A stretch of DNA of 5,795 nt from Methylotenera sp. (GCA_027310735.1 DAIDAH010000174.1:1-5795); one strand, 5' to 3'. Positions 1 through 5,098 are shown, numbered from the stretch's first letter. Made by a program: numbers and translations. Notes: generated from the sequence alone by a model not told the origin.

Positions 1-451
1 GGCGAGGTGCCATGTAGCCAAGGCGAGCGATCTCAACTTGAGCGCGTGCGGCACGCGAGCGTGCATTGCGATGAAAAATCTCAAGAATGACCATTGTGCG
101 ATCCATCACCTCGCAGCCAACTTCCTTTTCAAGATTACGTGCCTGCGATGGTGAAATTTCGTGGTCAACCAATAAAGCTTCGATTTCATTAAACCCAGCT
201 AGCTCGGCTTGATTATTCACAAAGTCATATATTTCCTGCCGCTTGCCGGCACCAAGGTAAGCTTTCATATCAAAGTTGAGCCGCTTCTGCACAAATGTTC
301 TGACAATCTCGTAGCCCAGTGTTTTTGCGAGTTCGCGTAACTCGTTCAGTGATGCTTCAAACTCAATGTCGGTCACACTCGGTAATTGAACTGCCGCTAC
401 AACTGCGTATCTGGATTGCACTTTGACTTCTTTTTGCATGGGGGATTGCAT
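1..451 (-). CDS. hflX: HflX-family GTPase, N-terminal part (runs off left edge)
   Basis: About 150 N-terminal codons are visible and the rest lies left of the window. The translation begins MQSPMQKEVKVQSRYAVVAA and contains the hallmarks of the HflX N-terminal domain: 'YLGAGKRQEIYDF', 'LLVDHEISPSQARNLEKEVG', 'CEVMDRTMVILEIFHRNA', then 'ARAQVEIARLGYMAPR'. HflX proteins bind the 50S ribosomal subunit, and in several bacteria they split stalled or stressed 70S ribosomes. The G domain would follow beyond the edge. Start: in-frame ATGs lie at 451 and 439 (and GTG at 454) with a stop upstream at 529-527; none has a strong Shine-Dalgarno, so the exact start is uncertain. The 'RAARAQVEIARLGYMAPR' stretch differs from the 'RSHEGKLQVELAQL' wording of the usual beta/gammaproteobacterial HflX, and the gene is not preceded by hfq. 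It may therefore be a second, divergent copy (inference). The family call is secure. Confidence 0.87.
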   Translation of the reverse strand, partial: MQSPMQKEVKVQSRYAVVAAVQLPSVTDIEFEASLNELRELAKTLGYEIVRTFVQKRLNFDMKAYLGAGKRQEIYDFVNNQAELAGFNEIEALLVDHEISPSQARNLEKEVGCEVMDRTMVILEIFHRNARSRAARAQVEIARLGYMAPR

Positions 452-566
452 CACTTGAGTGGTTAAGGGCAGATAGTACCTGAAAAGGTAGTTTGAGTAT
501 GACTTAACTGGATAGAGGAGGGTGCCTCACACTCAAAGAAGTCAGTAGCGCGAGGATCAGTGACGA
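452..566. other. Intergenic gap between hflX and the VWA gene
   Basis: This 115-base gap separates two minus-strand genes, so it must hold the hflX leader and possibly its promoter. A small perfect hairpin, TACCT-GAAA-AGGTA, lies at 477-490, but no T-tract follows it on either strand, so I do not call it a terminator. No credible reading frame is present. Confidence 0.5.
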
Positions 567-1538
567 TTAACGGCTGATTCTTGAATTGATACTAAATATA
601 ATATTTGGGATATAGGTGGCTAGCAATAGTAAGAGAGCCATCGTCAAATATATCCATTGAACAGAATATGTAGTTACAAAACTTGCATCTGGTTTTTGTT
701 GTTGAACAAAGGTATAGAATTCTTGGTTATCCTGTCCTTTAATGTATTTTGCTTTGATTTCACCTGCCAATGTTTTTAGATATTCATCATCGAGTTGAGA
801 TAAATATCGGTCATATTCTGCAGAAGCGATCGTAGGATTTGGGTCATCCTGATTTTTACTTGCTAAGGCTGACGTAAAGGTACCGCCAGTTCTTGGGTTA
901 TTGTTATCACTAATTGGCCAATATCCCACCTTTTCATTGGCTGCATTAAAACGAGGTACAGCTACTTTGTTATGCCCACCAACACCAACGAACAGAAAGT
1001 CTTTACCCGTTTGAATACCGCTCAAATCTTGCTTAATCGTCACATTGACCTTTGGTGCTTCATCCCCATCGGTAAAAAACAGCATCTTTGCCGGTACATT
1101 TAGCAGATCAAATGTATTAGCAGCGGCGAGTACTCCGTAGCTCAAACGACTATTTCCTTTCCAGCCCATACGCCATTCTAGGTGATCTATTGAATCGGTA
1201 ATTACATCTAAATTTGAGCATACTTCTAGGGGCATGATCAGCAACGCAATATTGTCAGATGCAAAAACGCCTATGCTGAAATAAGTGCCGCAGGGCGAAG
1301 TTTCAACAATCTTCTTCATTAAATATCGAGTGTAAGCGAGTCTGCTGGTGGGTTGATTGTTTAATTTCTCATCCTCAGCGTTCATACTTTGCGTTACATC
1401 CGCCACAAGTAGGTAATTATGCACTTTCTGTTTTAATTGGATTTCGGGCTTAATAATCGCCAATATCAGAAAAATAACAGCAAGCAGATAAAGCACGGTT
1501 TCATAGTTCGCTTTAAGAAACGCTAAAGTACTCTTCAT
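567..1538 (-). CDS. Membrane-anchored von Willebrand A domain protein, MxaL-like
   Basis: This 323-aa protein has a hydrophobic N-terminal anchor (about residues 14-30), a von Willebrand A domain (about 40-220) and a second membrane segment near the C-terminus (about 294-315). The VWA body should therefore face the periplasm. The metal-ion adhesion site is recognisable as D47-V-T49-Q-S51 followed by M-N, with threonine in place of the first serine, and a later 'FFTDGDE' strand around residues 154-160 supplies D157. This arrangement matches the BatA/MxaC/MxaL class of VWA proteins that work with MoxR-type AAA+ ATPases. In methylotrophs MxaL and MxaC help assemble calcium-containing methanol dehydrogenase. 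The start is fixed by an ATGA overlap with the upstream short gene, with a weak GGA five bases before it. No MoxR, DUF58 or second VWA partner is visible, so it may be an operon remnant. The VWA call is firm; MxaL is a likely but unproven assignment. Confidence 0.8.
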   Translation of the reverse strand: MKSTLAFLKANYETVLYLLAVIFLILAIIKPEIQLKQKVHNYLLVADVTQSMNAEDEKLNNQPTSRLAYTRYLMKKIVETSPCGTYFSIGVFASDNIALLIMPLEVCSNLDVITDSIDHLEWRMGWKGNSRLSYGVLAAANTFDLLNVPAKMLFFTDGDEAPKVNVTIKQDLSGIQTGKDFLFVGVGGHNKVAVPRFNAANEKVGYWPISDNNNPRTGGTFTSALASKNQDDPNPTIASAEYDRYLSQLDDEYLKTLAGEIKAKYIKGQDNQEFYTFVQQQKPDASFVTTYSVQWIYLTMALLLLLATYIPNIIFSINSRISR

Positions 1539-1756
1539 GACAATCCAATCGGCAAATTACTTAATTCCATGGTGGATTGGTCTTTTGGTGCTGCCTTCAT
1601 GTTTCTCGTCATGACGGATTGCAATAGGCTGAGACTAAACTTTGTCGCAGGTGCCATAGGCGCTAATCTTAATGATTGCTCATAGGTCATTTTCGCTTGA
1701 ATGTAAGCATATCTAGCGTCATCTTGTAACTGAACATCGGTGGTTGCTGTATGCAT
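1535..1756 (-). CDS. Short TPR-like protein, possible truncated MxaK C-terminus
   Basis: This 73-codon reading frame lies directly upstream of the VWA gene and overlaps it by ATGA, so the two are translationally coupled. Residues 12-33 (DDARYAYIQAKMTYEQSLRL) resemble the second half of a tetratricopeptide repeat, and the C-terminus reads 'SNLPIGLS'. In mxa operons the gene preceding mxaL is mxaK, a larger protein whose C-terminal part is TPR-like, so this looks like its tail. That comparison is from memory. An AGGA at five bases upstream of the ATG could allow independent translation. An in-frame TGA at 1777-1775 closes the frame upstream, and I found no convincing continuation of MxaK in the other minus frames. 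It may be a remnant left by a deletion or insertion between about 1757 and 2060, or a genuinely small protein. Confidence 0.55.
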   Translation of the reverse strand: MHTATTDVQLQDDARYAYIQAKMTYEQSLRLAPMAPATKFSLSLLQSVMTRNMKAAPKDQSTMELSNLPIGLS

Positions 1757-1960
1757 GAGAATCCTATATAAAATTCAAGCGCTGAGGGTTGGATTTTCTA
1801 GTATTTTAATGAGGTTTAAAAGGGAGGTGGGGCGTACTTTATAGGAGTTAAAGTAATACATTAAATGGATTATTTTGATATAACCTATCGATTAATCTTG
1901 TAGGTTGATGATTCTTTTTATTTAAAGAGTCTATGCGTATTACTTTAGTTAACTATATCT

Positions 1961-1988
1961 TGTTCGCATAATGTATAGAACAGATAGT
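1961..1988 (+). other. dif-like site with intact XerC arm and degenerate XerD arm
   Basis: Positions 1961-1971 read TGTTCGCATAA, which matches the XerC-binding arm of E. coli dif (GGTGCGCATAA) at 9 of 11 bases. It is closer still to the betaproteobacterial Neisseria arm (AGTTCGCATAA, recalled from memory). The next six bases, 1972-1977, are TGTATA, identical to the E. coli dif central region. The following 11 bases, GAACAGATAGT, match the XerD arm TTATGTTAAAT at only three positions. The site is therefore half of a dif. Mobile elements that integrate through XerCD often carry such imperfect sites, and a XafT-like gene lies about 1.4 kb to the right. It could also be a chance resemblance or a decayed site. 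Confidence 0.5.
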
Positions 1989-2035
1989 AAATTGGTGTGT
2001 AAAAATTAACGATCAATAAGTTTATTTCTTGGCCG

Positions 2036-2054
2036 CTTTGCCGATGCGGCAGAG
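2036..2054 (-). terminator. Possible weak terminator hairpin after the R-x4-H gene
   Basis: The arms 2036-2043 (CTTTGCCG) and 2047-2054 (CGGCAGAG) form an eight-pair stem, including one G-U, around a three-base loop. It sits seven bases beyond the stop codon of the minus-strand gene to its right. No run of T follows on the minus strand, so an intrinsic terminator is only a possibility. Confidence 0.3.
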
Positions 2055-2060
2055 TATTTC

Positions 2061-2606
2061 CTAAAGATTTTGGAATTTCTCTGGTAAATTTTCTGTATAG
2101 AACATTGCGTCTAGTCTAGGATTTACCAATGTCGATAACTCAACTGAGCTGTTTATTTCCTTCATGGTGGCAATTAGACCTTCAGTAAATGCCTCTTTTA
2201 AATGTTTTAGTGAAACTATTATTAGGCTCCCATCATCCGTCATCACAGGCATCGTACTTGCATCAACGTAACTTAAAGTTTTTGCTTTTCCTTCTCTTAC
2301 GAGTTTAGGATGTGGTGTATACCCATGCGAAAAACCACATCGGGCTGCATAAATGTCAGTCCCGGTCAGTTGATACTTATTACCTTTAAGGCTCATAAAT
2401 TTATCTGCCCAGGCTATGAATTCTTTTCTTGTCGTATCTTCCTGATGAGCTGGTCTTGTTAGTCCTGAGATTATATCTACTGCGTTCAATAGCAATTGCG
2501 CGGCTGCTAGATATCTATCTGATTGGACGTTCCACTGGATATCTGTGCAAATATGATCGACGAATATTTTCTTAAAAAGGGGCTTATTCAAATATCCATC
2601 ACTCAT
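2061..2606 (-). CDS. Uncharacterised protein with an R-x4-H (HEPN-type) motif
   Basis: I do not recognise this protein. From the start chosen here it has 181 residues. It is mostly helical in character: an N-terminal helical region, then 'YLAAAQLLLNAVDIISGL', then 'TDIYAARCGFSHGYTP'. The R-C-G-F-S-H segment (R89, H94) fits the R-x4-6-H signature of HEPN domains, many of which are ribonucleases in defence and toxin systems, although this motif alone is weak evidence. No adjacent antitoxin-like gene is present. Start choice: an in-frame ATG at 2672 would add 22 residues but has no Shine-Dalgarno and lies in a hairpin. The ATG at 2606 has GAGGA seven bases upstream, and this choice puts the large inverted repeat at 2634-2665 in the leader or promoter, where an operator would be expected. 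The gene stands alone, with no membrane segment or signal peptide. Confidence 0.65.
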   Translation of the reverse strand: MSDGYLNKPLFKKIFVDHICTDIQWNVQSDRYLAAAQLLLNAVDIISGLTRPAHQEDTTRKEFIAWADKFMSLKGNKYQLTGTDIYAARCGFSHGYTPHPKLVREGKAKTLSYVDASTMPVMTDDGSLIIVSLKHLKEAFTEGLIATMKEINSSVELSTLVNPRLDAMFYTENLPEKFQNL

Positions 2607-2633
2607 TTCAATTTCCTCAGTTCGATTGCTTAC

Positions 2634-2665
2634 ATACTTTACGTGTCCAGTTACACGTAAAGTAT
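2634..2665. repeat. Perfect 13-bp inverted repeat with 6-bp spacer (operator candidate)
   Basis: The left arm ATACTTTACGTGT (2634-2646) is exactly complementary to the right arm ACACGTAAAGTAT (2653-2665), with CCAGTT between them. It lies 28-59 bases upstream of the preferred start codon (2606) of the minus-strand gene, a typical place for a repressor site or leader hairpin. If the upstream start at 2672 is used instead, the repeat lies inside codons 3-13. Part of the arm, CGTAAAGTA, recurs at 2769-2777. Confidence 0.8.
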
Positions 2666-2687
2666 CGCTCATTTTTGAGCGTTTTTT
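2666..2687 (+). terminator. Short intrinsic-terminator-like hairpin, plus strand
   Basis: CGCTCA (2666-2671) pairs with TGAGCG (2676-2681) around a TTTT loop, and six T bases follow at 2682-2687. This has the form of an intrinsic terminator for rightward transcription, although the stem is only six pairs. No plus-strand gene ends here, so it might limit antisense transcripts. It could equally be part of the operator complex, since a close inverted copy of the hairpin sequence lies at 2756-2770. Confidence 0.4.
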
Positions 2688-2796
2688 ACTATCTAAAGAA
2701 TTACCTAAAAATCGCTACAAACAGCCTCGGTACTGTGTTACAAAGGTTTTTAACACTCAAAAATAGAGCGTAAAGTAGGGCGCGAAATACAAAAAG

Positions 2797-2805
2797 TTAT
2801 CCACA
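2797..2805 (+). promoter_or_regulatory. Consensus DnaA box
   Basis: TTATCCACA is an exact match to the strong DnaA-binding box. A second, one-mismatch box in the opposite orientation (TGTGTAAAT) is at 2876-2884. A single 9-base match can arise by chance in a window this long, so its value depends on the surrounding repeats and the AT-rich DNA to its right. Confidence 0.45.
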
Positions 2806-2908
2806 GGCACTTAAAATCATTGAAACCCTTATGAAATATAGCTTCCAGAGGTTTTTTAGGTTAGGGCGCTTATTCTGTGTAAATAGCGATTTAATCCACT
2901 TTAGCACT

Positions 2909-2927
2909 ATTGGAATTATTTTCCAAT
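2909..2927. repeat. 7-bp perfect inverted repeat
   Basis: ATTGGAA (2909-2915) and TTCCAAT (2921-2927) flank a five-base spacer, TTATT. No T-tract follows. It could be a regulator-binding site for the small plus-strand gene starting at 3066, or part of the origin-like region. Confidence 0.4.
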
Positions 2928-3065
2928 TTAGGCGTTTGATTTAGACTGATTGTTGATTATTACGTCTTTTATCTCCATATAAGAAAAGACTTAGAAAATT
3001 AAAGGCTTTATCTTTGTTTATTTCAGTTTATATTGTCAGTGTAGGATTAAAGAATAGGTGGATTT

Positions 3066-3281
3066 ATGATGTTTAAATTTAAAAAATGGTTATGGACAAA
3101 GATTACAGGGTTGATGGGCGCCGATAGGGCTTATGCTAAATATCTGGCTCACTTTAATCATTATCAAAATAACGTTGTTGATAGTGAATTACAAAAAGAC
3201 TTGAATGTAAAAGCGCTGAGTAAAGAAGAGTTTTTAAAGATGTGGAAGCCAAAGACCAAATGTAAGACTGGCTGCTGTTGA
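3066..3281 (+). CDS. Small YbdD/YjiX-like protein ending in Cys-Cys
   Basis: This 71-aa basic, soluble protein has the pattern of the YbdD/YjiX small-protein family (DUF466): an aromatic-basic N-terminus, 'GADRAYAKYLAHF' (18-30), 'LSKEEFLKMW' (51-60), and a cysteine-bearing tail 'KCKTGCC' at the extreme C-terminus. E. coli YbdD likewise has a Y-x2-Y segment, an 'EEFF' segment and a terminal CC. In that family the gene usually follows cstA-type peptide or pyruvate transporters, and its own role is unsettled; no transporter gene is next to it here. AGGTGG at 3056-3061 is four bases before the first ATG and seven before the second (3069), so the second methionine may be the true start. The strong hairpin that follows suggests a monocistronic unit. 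Family assignment rests on pattern resemblance only. Confidence 0.6.
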   Translation: MMFKFKKWLWTKITGLMGADRAYAKYLAHFNHYQNNVVDSELQKDLNVKALSKEEFLKMWKPKTKCKTGCC

Positions 3282-3293
3282 TCGTTTATGCAT

Positions 3294-3352
3294 AAAATCT
3301 AATTACCGCCCGCCCGCAGTGAAGCGAGGACGGACGGATAATAAGATTTTTT
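3294..3352. terminator. Bidirectional terminator between converging genes
   Basis: AAAATCT (3294-3300) pairs with AGATTTT (3344-3350). Inside it AATTACCG pairs imperfectly with CGGATAAT, and CCGCCCGCCC (3306-3315) pairs with GGACGGACGG apart from two C-A mismatches. TTTTTT at 3347-3352 provides the U-tract for the plus-strand gene, and TTTTAT on the other strand serves the converging minus-strand operon. Position between two converging stop codons supports the call. Confidence 0.75.
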
Positions 3353-3366
3353 CACAATGTTGTAAT

Positions 3367-3960
3367 TTAAGCCGTAAGCCCGAGTTCACGTAGAAACTTC
3401 TCAAACCCACGCGGTTTTTCCTGCAAGCTTAGCGGCAGTACAAGCTCCTGCGGTATATTTTGGAGCGGTGCGGCGCCGCACGATGGCAGGGTACCTGCGC
3501 GAAGCGTAGGGGAGCCATCGCTCGCCGCTCCACGCTCGATACTGGCTTTCAGGCGCTCAAGGTCTTTTGCGGCTTTCCGTTCAGCTAGCCAACGCCTCGC
3601 CATCCAGAAGTAGTTTGAAATATAGCGAAGCTCATGTGGTTTGAAGCCTCGACCTTCAGGCGACCAAAGCGTATCACCTCTAACAAACCATTCATCGAAG
3701 TAATTATCATCAAAAACATACCCTACTTTAATTTTTAAAACGCGATAAGCGGTGTAGGGGATGCGTGTACGTCCTTTTTCCCAGTTTTGTACTGTTTTCT
3801 GGGTAACATCAAGCAGCTCGGATGTCTGCTGAATATTCAAAAACGCTCTATGACGCATTAAATAGAAGTCCTCGGGGTCTATGTATCGCCTAGGTGATTT
3901 TAACGCGCTTATGCGCTTCGTTTTTTTACACTTTTTTGTTGAGTCTGAGCACGCGGTCAT
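3367..3960 (-). CDS. VC1465/XafT-family Xer recombination activation factor (DUF3653, HTH)
   Basis: This 197-aa protein contains the signature of the VC1465 family found in filamentous phages and related integrative elements: 'SPRRYIDPEDFYLMRHRAFLN' (22-42), a helix-turn-helix 'TSELLDVTQKTVQNWEKG' (about 46-63), 'RIPYTAYRVLKIKVGY' (66-81), 'RGDTLWSPEGRGFKP' (94-108), and 'MARRWLAERKA' (120-130). The family member XafT of the Vibrio cholerae satellite phage TLC-phi binds and activates host XerD so that the phage can integrate at dif. Here the protein probably plays that or a related regulatory role in the cytoplasm. A good AGGAG lies seven bases before the ATG, which overlaps the stop of the upstream gene (ATGA). 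Residues 144-165 are encoded by an unusually GC-rich palindromic segment (3461-3532) and look like an in-frame repeat insertion in the variable C-terminal tail. Family call is confident; the activity is inferred. Confidence 0.85.
   Translation of the reverse strand: MTACSDSTKKCKKTKRISALKSPRRYIDPEDFYLMRHRAFLNIQQTSELLDVTQKTVQNWEKGRTRIPYTAYRVLKIKVGYVFDDNYFDEWFVRGDTLWSPEGRGFKPHELRYISNYFWMARRWLAERKAAKDLERLKASIERGAASDGSPTLRAGTLPSCGAAPLQNIPQELVLPLSLQEKPRGFEKFLRELGLTA
3461..3532. repeat. GC-rich nested palindrome within the XafT-like gene
   Basis: TGGAGCGG (3461-3468) pairs with CCGCTCCA (3525-3532), CGATGGC (3481-3487) pairs with GCCATCG (3514-3520), and GTGCGGCGCCGCAC (3468-3481) is itself a perfect palindrome. 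The 72 bases are far richer in G and C than the AT-rich surroundings and keep the reading frame. This has the look of a mobile palindromic (REP-like) element, or of a structural part of the mobile element, inserted in the flexible C-terminal tail. Confidence 0.65.
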
Positions 3961-4178
3961 TGTGATGCTCCTAGATATGTAATTGCACCCAGTACGTGAA
4001 TTCTTTCGTCTTGGGTCAAATTTTCTATGAACATCTCAAGCAGATTGTAATGCCGCAGTAAAAAATCTCTGGGCATTACATCCGAGGCGACGTCAATATC
4101 AGATGCAAGTGATGTTGCAATGTTTAGCGTTTGCTCATGTGAGAGTGTGAAGTGATAAATGGCCTGTGAGGGCGGCAT
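3957..4178 (-). CDS. Hypothetical 73-aa protein, first gene of the XafT-like operon
   Basis: I do not recognise this small acidic protein (MPPSQAIYHFTLSHEQTLNI...). It has no membrane segment, cysteine pattern or evident DNA-binding motif, and two amphipathic helical stretches are likely (about 13-25 and 41-55). Its TGA stop overlaps the ATG of the XafT-like gene (ATGA), which strongly suggests translational coupling and a shared function or regulation. A weak GGA lies seven bases before its ATG. Small orphan proteins next to regulators are common in filamentous-phage genomes, so it may be an element-specific accessory protein (inference). Confidence 0.65.
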   Translation of the reverse strand: MPPSQAIYHFTLSHEQTLNIATSLASDIDVASDVMPRDFLLRHYNLLEMFIENLTQDERIHVLGAITYLGASQ

Positions 4179-4285
4179 TACAGTCCGAGGAACTAAAACA
4201 TGCCTAATTTTGATTTATTAGCGTGAATTCCAAATTAAACACTTACATAAGTCTTCCGATGTGTTTTATTAACCTTATCTCCCTC

Positions 4286-4310
4286 TTTACTTCTTTTTTT
4301 AAGAAGTAAA
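4286..4310. repeat. 10-bp perfect inverted repeat upstream of the tnsA promoter
   Basis: TTTACTTCTT (4286-4295) and AAGAAGTAAA (4301-4310) flank a TTTTT spacer. It ends four bases before the predicted -35 box of tnsA. No T-tract follows on either strand, so it is more likely an operator or transposase-binding site than a terminator. It lies in the 221-base gap between the divergent XafT-like operon and tnsA. Confidence 0.55.
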
Positions 4311-4313
4311 TCA

Positions 4314-4342
4314 TTGACATTAATGACAAAAAGAACTAAAAA
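4314..4342 (+). promoter_or_regulatory. Predicted sigma-70 promoter of tnsAB
   Basis: A perfect -35 box TTGACA (4314-4319) is followed after 17 bases by TAAAAA (4337-4342), which matches TATAAT at four of six positions. It lies 58 bases upstream of the tnsA start codon. An 11-base direct duplication beginning AATGCAA occurs at 4341 and 4352, just downstream of the -10 box. Confidence 0.5.
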
Positions 4343-4399
4343 TGCAATAACAATGCAAAATGTTTCCTAGCACCTTGTTTTAATTAGTTTGGAGGTGGT

Positions 4400-5092
4400 A
4401 TGAATACCTCAAATCCAACACTTAAGTCGAATATTCGCAATGCTACGCTTGCGAAATATCGTTCTCGTGGTAAGAACGTTAGCAATCTCTGGCTGGTTTA
4501 TAGCCCCAAGACAGATTCTGATTGGATACTTCCGAGTGATAGGCAGTTAATTCATTGGCTTTATTATCTAGAAGCAAACTCTGAAGTCCAGTCTTTCAAT
4601 GTTCAACCCGAACCTATTCTTTCCCAAGATGATGATGAAGTAAGAGCTACAGAACTCGACGCAATCGTTTATTACAGGAACGGCCAGCAAGAGTGGCATG
4701 AGGTCAAAGCGGGTACAGATCGTGATGAACCCTCACATCATTCCCAGAAAACTGCTCAAACGATCGCTGCATGCAAAGCAAGAGTTTCTTATAGACGTTT
4801 CAATGATCTTGACTTAAAACCGGTCATGAAAATTGCGATGCGGTGGTTTAAAGCTATTGGATATGCAGCAGCGATAAGAGGTGAGCAACACACACGATGT
4901 AATAACGAGCTCGTGATGTTATTTAAAGAATTGAAAAGCGGTAATATTTCTAACATTCTCAACAAAATGGATGAGTATGATTCCGCGATTGTCATAGGGC
5001 TAGTCATCCGTATGGCGATCAAAGGATTGATCAGGATTGATTTAAGTAAAACCACTTTCGGCCTACTTACACCTTGGGAGTTTCAAGGATAA
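4400..5092 (+). CDS. tnsA: TnsA-like endonuclease subunit of a Tn7-like transposase
   Basis: This 230-aa protein resembles TnsA, the restriction-endonuclease-like subunit that cuts the 5' ends of Tn7-like transposons while TnsB cuts and joins the 3' ends. The PD-(D/E)XK core is visible: a helix with E58 or E62 ('YYLEANSEVQSFNVQPEPI'), the catalytic D87 in 'ELDAIVYY', and E101-V-K103 in 'EWHEVKAG'. The C-terminal part ('IRIDLSKTTFGLLTPWEF', 211-228) is like the winged-helix tail through which TnsA contacts TnsC. It is shorter than Tn7 TnsA (273 aa) but of normal size for relatives such as TniC of Tn6022-type elements. GGAGG lies four bases before the ATG. The TnsB-type gene begins seven bases downstream, so the two form an operon. 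Because TnsA is present, cut-and-paste rather than copy-in transposition is expected. Confidence is high for the family. Confidence 0.87.
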   Translation: MNTSNPTLKSNIRNATLAKYRSRGKNVSNLWLVYSPKTDSDWILPSDRQLIHWLYYLEANSEVQSFNVQPEPILSQDDDEVRATELDAIVYYRNGQQEWHEVKAGTDRDEPSHHSQKTAQTIAACKARVSYRRFNDLDLKPVMKIAMRWFKAIGYAAAIRGEQHTRCNNELVMLFKELKSGNISNILNKMDEYDSAIVIGLVIRMAIKGLIRIDLSKTTFGLLTPWEFQG

Positions 5093-5098
5093 ATAATC

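Larger units (their letters stand above)
1757..2060. other. AT-rich gene-free stretch
   Basis: No protein gene is supported here. The stretch holds an 11-bp inverted repeat (TAAAGTAATAC at 1849-1859 and its complement at 1937-1947, 77 bases apart), a dif-like half-site at 1961-1977, and a small GC-rich hairpin at 2036-2054. It marks the boundary between the truncated mxa-like block and the unrelated gene to its right, and so is a plausible recombination junction (inference). Confidence 0.5.
2607..3065. other. Gene-free control or origin-like region
   Basis: Between two divergently oriented genes lie about 460 bases without a credible reading frame. In order they hold: the 13-bp inverted repeat (2634-2665); the T-tailed hairpin (2666-2687); an inverted near-copy of that hairpin sequence (2756-2770) joined to a repeat half-site (2769-2777); a consensus DnaA box (2797-2805); a weaker DnaA-like box (2876-2884); two AT-rich palindromes (2909-2927 and 2964-2990); and a strongly AT-rich run up to the small gene at 3066. 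Promoters for both flanking genes must be here. The mixture also resembles a plasmid or phage replication origin. Confidence 0.5.
4179..4399. other. Divergent intergenic region, likely transposon-end region
   Basis: In Tn7-like elements the transposon end with its TnsB-binding repeats lies shortly before tnsA, so one terminus is expected in or near this gap. I see an ACTTA-CA-TAAGT palindrome (4241-4252), a possible terminal TGT at 4260 (TGTGTTTTATTAACC), the 10-bp inverted repeat and the promoter, but no clear set of 20-base repeats. The exact boundary cannot be set with only one end in view. Confidence 0.4.

Noticed and set aside
477..490. TACCT-GAAA-AGGTA hairpin as a terminator of the VWA gene
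   Set aside because: The stem is five pairs and no T-tract follows on the minus strand.
1775..1861. 28-codon minus-strand reading frame (MYYFNSYKVRPTS...)
   Set aside because: It is very short, lacks a ribosome-binding site and has no recognisable similarity; I could not link it to the missing part of an MxaK-like protein.
1849..1947. 11-bp inverted repeat with a 77-bp spacer (TAAAGTAATAC and complement)
   Set aside because: An 11-bp match at this distance in AT-rich DNA can occur by chance, and no terminal features of an insertion sequence accompany it.
4241..4251. Possible XerD-arm-like sequence on the minus strand (CACTTACATAA)
   Set aside because: It matches only about 7 of 11 bases and has no dif-like central region or XerC arm next to it.
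4341..4361. Tandem AATGCAA repeat as the start of a CRISPR or TnsB-site array
   Set aside because: There are only two short copies at 11-base spacing, too few and too short for either.
4789..5055. 88-codon minus-strand reading frame
   Set aside because: It lies wholly inside tnsA on the opposite strand and has no Shine-Dalgarno or recognisable motif; tnsA has clear catalytic motifs.
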